DNA of 37,591 nucleotides from Candidatus Omnitrophota bacterium (GTDB lineage: Bacteria > Omnitrophota > Gorgyraeia > JAFGIU01): positions 1-37,591 of the forward strand of contig JAFGIU010000100.1 in the NCBI GenBank assembly GCA_016929445.1, written 5' to 3'. The first letter of the stretch is position 1, and every line of letters begins with the position of its first letter. The position numbers and the translations under genes were made by a program. Below the pieces are notes generated by a model, which was not told where the DNA came from, searched no databases, and worked only from the letters and a program-made list of their open reading frames with translations. Below are positions 33,289-37,591 of the stretch, piece after piece.

Positions 33289-33789
33289 CTAGGCCCATAC
33301 TCTCTGGGTTACTGACTCCGTTATTAACTTCGTGGGATATAAGTCCAGAATGATATCGTTTGGATTGAACCAGAGCTTGATTTCCCGCTCCACATCTTCA
33401 GTACAACTGGAAGCGTGTAATACGTTTTCATAAATACCGTGGCTGGTTATCCGGCCGTAAGAACCGCGAATGGAGCGGGGGTCCGCTTCCTCCGGATTGG
33501 TCGCTCCAGCCAGCTCGCGTACGCGAGCAATCGCGTTTTCACCCCAGTAAATCATGGCAAGAACCTTCTTCTTCACATGATGATCGCCTTTTAAGTACTG
33601 CACTACGGATTCAAAGAAGGGCTCGTTTTTCAAATGCTGGTAGTGTAGCTCTGCAAGTTCCTTGGAAACGCGCACCATCTTGGCTGCAACGATTTCCAGC
33701 TTTGATTCCGATAAACGACTGAGAATATTGCCGGTTAGAGCCTTGCTCAGGCCGTCCGGTTTGATGATCACAAGTGTGGGTTCAATCAC
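33289..33789 (-). CDS. ndk: Nucleoside diphosphate kinase
   Basis: 166 residues. The start TLVIIKPDGLSKALTGNI binds nucleotide, and the active-site His lies in ENVLHASSCTEDVEREIKLWF. It is longer than the usual 140 because of an insertion around residues 95-115 and a C-terminal extension. The start is a GTG at 33789. The gene begins four bases upstream of yicC's stop side and runs on the same strand. Confidence 0.93.
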   Translation of the reverse strand: MIEPTLVIIKPDGLSKALTGNILSRLSESKLEIVAAKMVRVSKELAELHYQHLKNEPFFESVVQYLKGDHHVKKKVLAMIYWGENAIARVRELAGATNPEEADPRSIRGSYGRITSHGIYENVLHASSCTEDVEREIKLWFNPNDIILDLYPTKLITESVTQRVWA

Positions 33790-33813
33790 GCCTTCTAATC
33801 TCCCCTGTCTTTT

Positions 33814-34743
33814 TTATTCGTTTTGCCCTGCCGTCAAAAACTGGATCAAACGATCACAGTCTTCGGCACTGTAGTACTCAATGATGATCCGGCCCTTGCC
33901 GTTGGCCTTGGGCTTGAGCATAACTTTGGTGCCCAGCGATTGCTGGAGAGTCTGTTCGAGCCCTCGAATATTCGGATCCGCCGGGCCCGCTGCTGCGGAT
34001 GCCTTGGGAACTGTTTCACTGAAACTTTCATCCTCGGACACGCGGCCCTGCGTCATATCTTCCACCTGGCGCACCGTGAGACCTTCTTCCAGCACAAGCC
34101 GCGCAATTCTCCTCTGCTCAGACGCGGAATCGCAAGCCAACAGCGCGCGCGCATGCCCCATACTCAGAGCCCCGGTTGTCACGGCAGTTTGCAAATCTTC
34201 CGGCAACTGCAGAAGCCGGGTCAGGTTTGCCACTGTGGAACGGTCCTGCCCAACGATTTCCGCGACTTCGGCCTGGGAAAGATTGAACTCATCCTGAAGC
34301 TTTTTGTATGCAGAACCCAACTCAATGGCATTGAGGTCGCGACGGTGAATATTCTCGATAAGCGAAAGCTGCAGCCGGCGTTGGTCACCGTCTACCTCTT
34401 TAATAATACAAGGCACATGCGAAAGACCTGCGGCACGAGCCGCGCGCAAACGTCTTTCTCCGGCAATAACTTCATACCCCTCTTCGTCTTTGACCTTCTG
34501 AATCAAGAGTGGCTGAAGGATCCCGTTTGCCCGGACACTTTCAATGAGCTCTTCAAGACCCTTGGCATCAAAGCGTTGCCTCGGTTGAACACGATTCGGA
34601 CGAAGTTGAGAAACCTCGATCTCGTGTCCGCCGGATCCTGTGCGGGACCCGCTCCCCGTGCCGATGGTCGTGTCATGAGGGATCAGAGCCGACAGCCCCT
34701 TACCCAAAGCCCTGCGCTGAGTGACGTGGGTTTCTTCAGACAA
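33814..34743 (-). CDS. parB: Chromosome partitioning protein ParB (Spo0J)
   Basis: 309 residues. The N-terminal RRALGKGLSALIP motif leads to the ParB/Srx domain (VRPNRVQPRQRF, GILQPLLIQ), the CTPase GERRLRAARAAGLSHVPC segment and the SLIENIHRRDLNAIE turn. An HTH part follows (LSQAEVAEIVGQDRSTVANLTRLLQLP, SMGHARALLA), then a C-terminal dimerisation helix. The start is the TTG at 34743, fixed by AAAGGAG seven bases upstream; it overlaps parA's stop by 8 bases. Longer frames reach 34857 inside parA without a site. Confidence 0.95.
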   Translation of the reverse strand: MSEETHVTQRRALGKGLSALIPHDTTIGTGSGSRTGSGGHEIEVSQLRPNRVQPRQRFDAKGLEELIESVRANGILQPLLIQKVKDEEGYEVIAGERRLRAARAAGLSHVPCIIKEVDGDQRRLQLSLIENIHRRDLNAIELGSAYKKLQDEFNLSQAEVAEIVGQDRSTVANLTRLLQLPEDLQTAVTTGALSMGHARALLACDSASEQRRIARLVLEEGLTVRQVEDMTQGRVSEDESFSETVPKASAAAGPADPNIRGLEQTLQQSLGTKVMLKPKANGKGRIIIEYYSAEDCDRLIQFLTAGQNE

Positions 34744-35521
34744 CGGTTGACTCCTTTCCTGTTCCCAAAAACTCCTGAGCCAAAGCGCGGTAACGCTGTG
34801 CACCCAAACTGGCTGAATCATAGAGAATAATCGGTTTGCCAAAACTCGGCGCTTCACTCAAACGCACACTCCGAGGTATCACCGTACTGTAAACCCTGTC
34901 CCCAAAGAACTGGCGGGCTTCATCGATGACTTGGGTCGTGAGGTTGGTGCGAAAATCCGCCATGGTCAAGACCACGCCGGTAATGTCCAGATCCTTGTTG
35001 AGATAGAGCCGGACTTCTTCGAGGGTCTTGAGCAACTGAGACAAACCCTCCAATGCGTAGTACTCACACTGCACTGGAATTAATACCCCGTCCGCGGCCG
35101 ACAATGCATTGACAGTAATCAGACCCAGAGACGGAGGACAATCCACAAGAATATAATCGTATTGTTCGCGGATCTCCTCGTCCAGCGCCCGCTTCAGCTT
35201 GAACTCCCTCCCCACCTCAGACACCAATTCGATTTCCGCGCCCGTCAAATTGAGGTTGGAGGGGATCAGATCCAGGGAAGGTATCTCGGTATTCAGCCGC
35301 ACACTCGTTGGATGCACCCCGCGCACCAAAATATCGTAACTTGTTTGTTCAAGCGTACTTTTGTCAAAACCAAGCCCGCTTGTGCTATTGCCTTGGGGGT
35401 CCACATCCACAATCAGAACCCGCTTTTGGACCTCTGCCAAACATGCGGCCAGATTCACCGCTGTTGTGGTTTTGCCTACACCACCCTTTTGATTGCAAAG
35501 GGCTATCACCTTGGCTTGCAT
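34736..35521 (-). CDS. parA: Chromosome partitioning ATPase ParA (Soj)
   Basis: 261 residues with the deviant Walker A CNQKGGVGKTTTAVNLAACLA at the very N-terminus, VDVDPQGNSTSGLG, the Walker B ILVDCPPSLGLITVNAL and the YYALEGLSQLL surface. GGAG five bases before the ATG at 35521. It partners parB downstream. The rsmG gene that often lies between mnmG and parA is not here. Confidence 0.96.
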   Translation of the reverse strand: MQAKVIALCNQKGGVGKTTTAVNLAACLAEVQKRVLIVDVDPQGNSTSGLGFDKSTLEQTSYDILVRGVHPTSVRLNTEIPSLDLIPSNLNLTGAEIELVSEVGREFKLKRALDEEIREQYDYILVDCPPSLGLITVNALSAADGVLIPVQCEYYALEGLSQLLKTLEEVRLYLNKDLDITGVVLTMADFRTNLTTQVIDEARQFFGDRVYSTVIPRSVRLSEAPSFGKPIILYDSASLGAQRYRALAQEFLGTGKESTVV

Positions 35522-35548
35522 GAAGTCTCCGTGGAAGGTCCCTAAGAT

Positions 35549-37402
35549 CTAGCCAGCGACTGTTTTCCGGTTTTCCAAGAATACCAAAAGAAGCGAGATA
35601 TCACAAGGAGACACGCCCGGAATGCGCCGCGCCTGCCCCACACTGGCAGGCCGGATGCGGTCCAGCTTTTCAGCCGCCTCGTTGCTGAGGCCCTTGATTG
35701 CTCTAATATCCAGCTCCGTGGGGATTTCCAGCTTCTCGAATTTTTCAAGGCGTTTGGCGCGCGCCAGATCCCGCTGCATGTATCCCTGGTACTTGATTTC
35801 GATCTCCAATTGTTCCGCCACGTCCGGAGCAATACGGCTAAGCACTTCACTCTCATCAAAAAGGGTTGCTAAGCGCTTCAGCGTCATCTCCGGTTGACGC
35901 AACAATTGATCTAACGGCTTACCCTGAAAGGTTTTGGTACGAAAAAGGCTGAGGTACTGGCCAATGGCTTGCCGCTTGAATTCGCAACGCGCGTAGGTGG
36001 GGGCATCAATCAAACCGAAATCCTGCCCATAGTGCATGAGACGCAGATCCGCATTGTCCTGACGCAAGAGAAGCCGGTACTCTGCGCTGGATGTAAACAT
36101 CCGGTATGGCTCCTCAGTCCCCTTGGTCACCAGATCGTCAATAAGCACCCCGATGTAGGCCTCATCCCGGCGGAGAATAAAAGGCGGCCGCCCCTGTTTC
36201 TGAAGCACGACATTCAGACCGGCCATCAGGCCCTGGGCCGCCGCCTCCTCGTATCCGGAGGTCCCGTTGATCTGTCCGGCCAAGAACAAGCCCCGCACTC
36301 TCCGGGTCTCCAGCCAAGGCCAAAGTTGGGTGGGCGGGGCAAAATCATACTCCACCGCATAGCCGAAACGCATAATCTCCACCTTCTCAAAACCAGGGAT
36401 CGTGCGCATCATGGCCACCTGAATATCCTGCGGCAAGCTGGTGGACATCCCGTTAACATAGTACTCGCCGGTGTGAAGGCCCTCTGGTTCCACAAAGACC
36501 TGATGCCGGTCTTTGTCCGCAAAACGAACCACTTTGACCTCGATGGAGGGACAGTAGCGCGGCCCCACCCCGCGAATCTGCCCCGAATACAAAGGCGCCC
36601 GGTCCAGGTTGTTCAAGATGATCTCGTGCGTCTTTTGATTTGTATAAGTAATATAACAAGGCAGTTGAGGCAGTCCGGCCCGGGTCGATCTAAAACTGAA
36701 CAGAGGCGCATTCTTTTCCGCAGGCTGGATCTCCATCTTGGAAAAGTCCAGGCTGTTTTGAGCCACGCGGCACGGGGTCCCGGTCTTGAGTCGCTGCAAT
36801 TCAATCCCAATACGCTCAAGAGATACGGAAAGTCCGTTGGCCCCCTTTTCCCCCGTGCGCCCCCCTTCAAAAGAAACATCCCCCAGATGGATCAAGCCCT
36901 TCAAAAAAGTTCCGGTGGTCACAATGACAAAACCTGCTTCAAAGACCATGCCCGTCTGTGTACGAACGCCCACAATCTGCCTATTCCCGCCTGGAGTCTC
37001 TTCGGTGAGAAGCTCCTCAACCAGCGCCTGCTTCAGGTCTAAATGCTCTTCGCGCTCCAGCACATACTTCATTCGGTTTTGATATAGTTTCTTGTCGGCT
37101 TGTGCGCGGGTTCCCCTTACCGCAGGTCCCTTTCGCATGTTGAGCGTGCGGTAATGAATCGCAGTCGCATCAATATTCAGCCCCATCTCCCCACCCAAAG
37201 CATCAATCTCGCGCACAAGATGCCCTTTGGCCAAACCGCCAATCGCAGGATTACAGGACATCTTCGCAATGGTATCCAAGTCCTGAGTCAGCACCAGTGT
37301 GCTCAGCTGCAGCCGGGCACAAGCCAACGCCGCTTCACAGCCGGCATGTCCTGCACCAATAACAATCACATCATAGGTTTTGTCGTATCGGTAGCTCTTC
37401 AT
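35549..37402 (-). CDS. mnmG: MnmG, tRNA uridine-5-carboxymethylaminomethyl synthase FAD subunit
   Basis: 617 residues. The N-terminal FAD motif is VIGAGHAGCEAALACARL, then the SCNPAIGGLAKGHLVREIDALGGEMG box with its conserved Cys, GVGPRYCPSIEVK with the second Cys, and the helical C-terminal domain ending in PGVSPCDISLLLVFLE. With MnmE, it makes the cmnm5 modification at U34 of several tRNAs. The start is the ATG at 37402. It precedes parA-parB, the arrangement often seen near the replication origin. Confidence 0.97.
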   Translation of the reverse strand: MKSYRYDKTYDVIVIGAGHAGCEAALACARLQLSTLVLTQDLDTIAKMSCNPAIGGLAKGHLVREIDALGGEMGLNIDATAIHYRTLNMRKGPAVRGTRAQADKKLYQNRMKYVLEREEHLDLKQALVEELLTEETPGGNRQIVGVRTQTGMVFEAGFVIVTTGTFLKGLIHLGDVSFEGGRTGEKGANGLSVSLERIGIELQRLKTGTPCRVAQNSLDFSKMEIQPAEKNAPLFSFRSTRAGLPQLPCYITYTNQKTHEIILNNLDRAPLYSGQIRGVGPRYCPSIEVKVVRFADKDRHQVFVEPEGLHTGEYYVNGMSTSLPQDIQVAMMRTIPGFEKVEIMRFGYAVEYDFAPPTQLWPWLETRRVRGLFLAGQINGTSGYEEAAAQGLMAGLNVVLQKQGRPPFILRRDEAYIGVLIDDLVTKGTEEPYRMFTSSAEYRLLLRQDNADLRLMHYGQDFGLIDAPTYARCEFKRQAIGQYLSLFRTKTFQGKPLDQLLRQPEMTLKRLATLFDESEVLSRIAPDVAEQLEIEIKYQGYMQRDLARAKRLEKFEKLEIPTELDIRAIKGLSNEAAEKLDRIRPASVGQARRIPGVSPCDISLLLVFLENRKTVAG

Positions 37403-37438
37403 TGAGATCTCACAAGCTCATCTCACGCCCGTTTTAAA

Positions 37439-37479
37439 ATGCAGTATTATGCAGTAAACCGTATCATGAACCGTATCAT
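37439..37479. repeat. Two adjacent short tandem duplications upstream of mnmG
   Basis: ATGCAGTA occurs at 37439-37446 and 37449-37456, and AACCGTATCAT at 37457-37467 and 37469-37479, all within 41 bases. They lie 37 bases upstream of the mnmG start, in an AT-rich spacer with no gene. A regulatory repeat or replication slippage is possible. No DnaA box is visible. Confidence 0.5.
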
Positions 37480-37591
37480 TAAGCTCTTTAGTGGTTCTTC
37501 TTTATATATCTTCGTCAGGCCGAAAGTTACCAAAAGTTTTCTCCGGATTCTTCAAATGTTGCTTTCTTCCTGTCAGGTCCGGCCGCATGCA

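Noticed and set aside
35969-37042. Plus-strand open frame of about 357 codons opposite mnmG
   Set aside because: Antisense shadow of a conserved gene, without motifs or ribosome site.
37560-37591. TGTCAGGTCCGG near the right edge, like part of the SRP RNA apical hairpin
   Set aside because: The required GGAA tetraloop and AGCAG strand do not follow; the window ends shortly after, so the match is only about 12 bases.
33814-37591. Possible replication origin next to parB-parA-mnmG
   Set aside because: The gene order is origin-proximal in many bacteria, but I see no DnaA-box cluster and no parS-like palindrome here.

Overview
The window is a stretch of bacterial chromosome, mid-range to moderately high in GC by eye, dense in housekeeping genes and almost entirely transcribed from the minus strand; only the oxidoreductase-lpxB pair (16967-19116) is on the plus strand. 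LpxB and an MsbA-type exporter indicate a Gram-negative, lipid A-making cell. Prepilin, short ThrRS/PheT forms, dispersed small palindromes and small modification clusters would fit a deep-branching, mostly uncultured lineage (Omnitrophota-like or another PVC-affiliated group). That placement is a guess from style, not from a search.

Layout, left to right. (1) 1-3302: a minus-strand unit with a good sigma70-like promoter (3274-3302) driving tRNA-Arg(ACG), tadA, tRNA-Ser(GGA), dnaX and recR (cut by the left edge). (2) 3340-9553: the accessory core. A promoter at 6768-6796 drives tRNA-Ser(CGA), then an HPr-kinase-like protein, a PqqD-like peptide chaperone, a 48-residue Cys-containing peptide, a radical SAM/SPASM enzyme, a GNAT acetyltransferase and a small S26-type peptidase. 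Upstream on the same strand are an NTP_transf_5-type nucleotidyltransferase and an O-antigen ligase/polymerase-like membrane protein, with tRNA-Ser(GCT) and tRNA-Ser(TGA) before them. This reads as a ribosomally made, modified peptide (RiPP) locus. (3) 9627-15081: M50-type membrane protease, serS, tRNA-Lys, then frr, pyrH, tsf, rpsB behind a strong promoter. (4) 15078-19135: msbA, and divergently a Gfo/Idh/MocA oxidoreductase with lpxB. (5) 19264-21008: rarA and, upstream of it, a probable 6S RNA with its own promoter. (6) 21035-29779: tRNA-Cys, tRNA-Leu, tRNA-Val, thrS, infC, rpmI, rplT, ktrB, ktrA, pheS, pheT. (7) 29813-33789: a type II/IV pseudopilin, then yicC-gmk-rpoZ-coaC-coaB preceded by ndk. 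(8) 33814-37402: parB, parA, mnmG.

Most of the window is conserved translation, replication and envelope machinery. The unusual content is the peptide-modification operon threaded between serine tRNA genes, two families of small palindromic repeats in the intergenic spaces, a tRNA gene overlapping the end of frr, a coaBC gene split across two frames, a probable non-AUG (AUA) start on infC, and a Walker A substitution in RarA. No stretch over 300 bases is without a gene, RNA or repeat. The spacer 2066-2288 and the terminal 37403-37591 hold no gene I can recognise.
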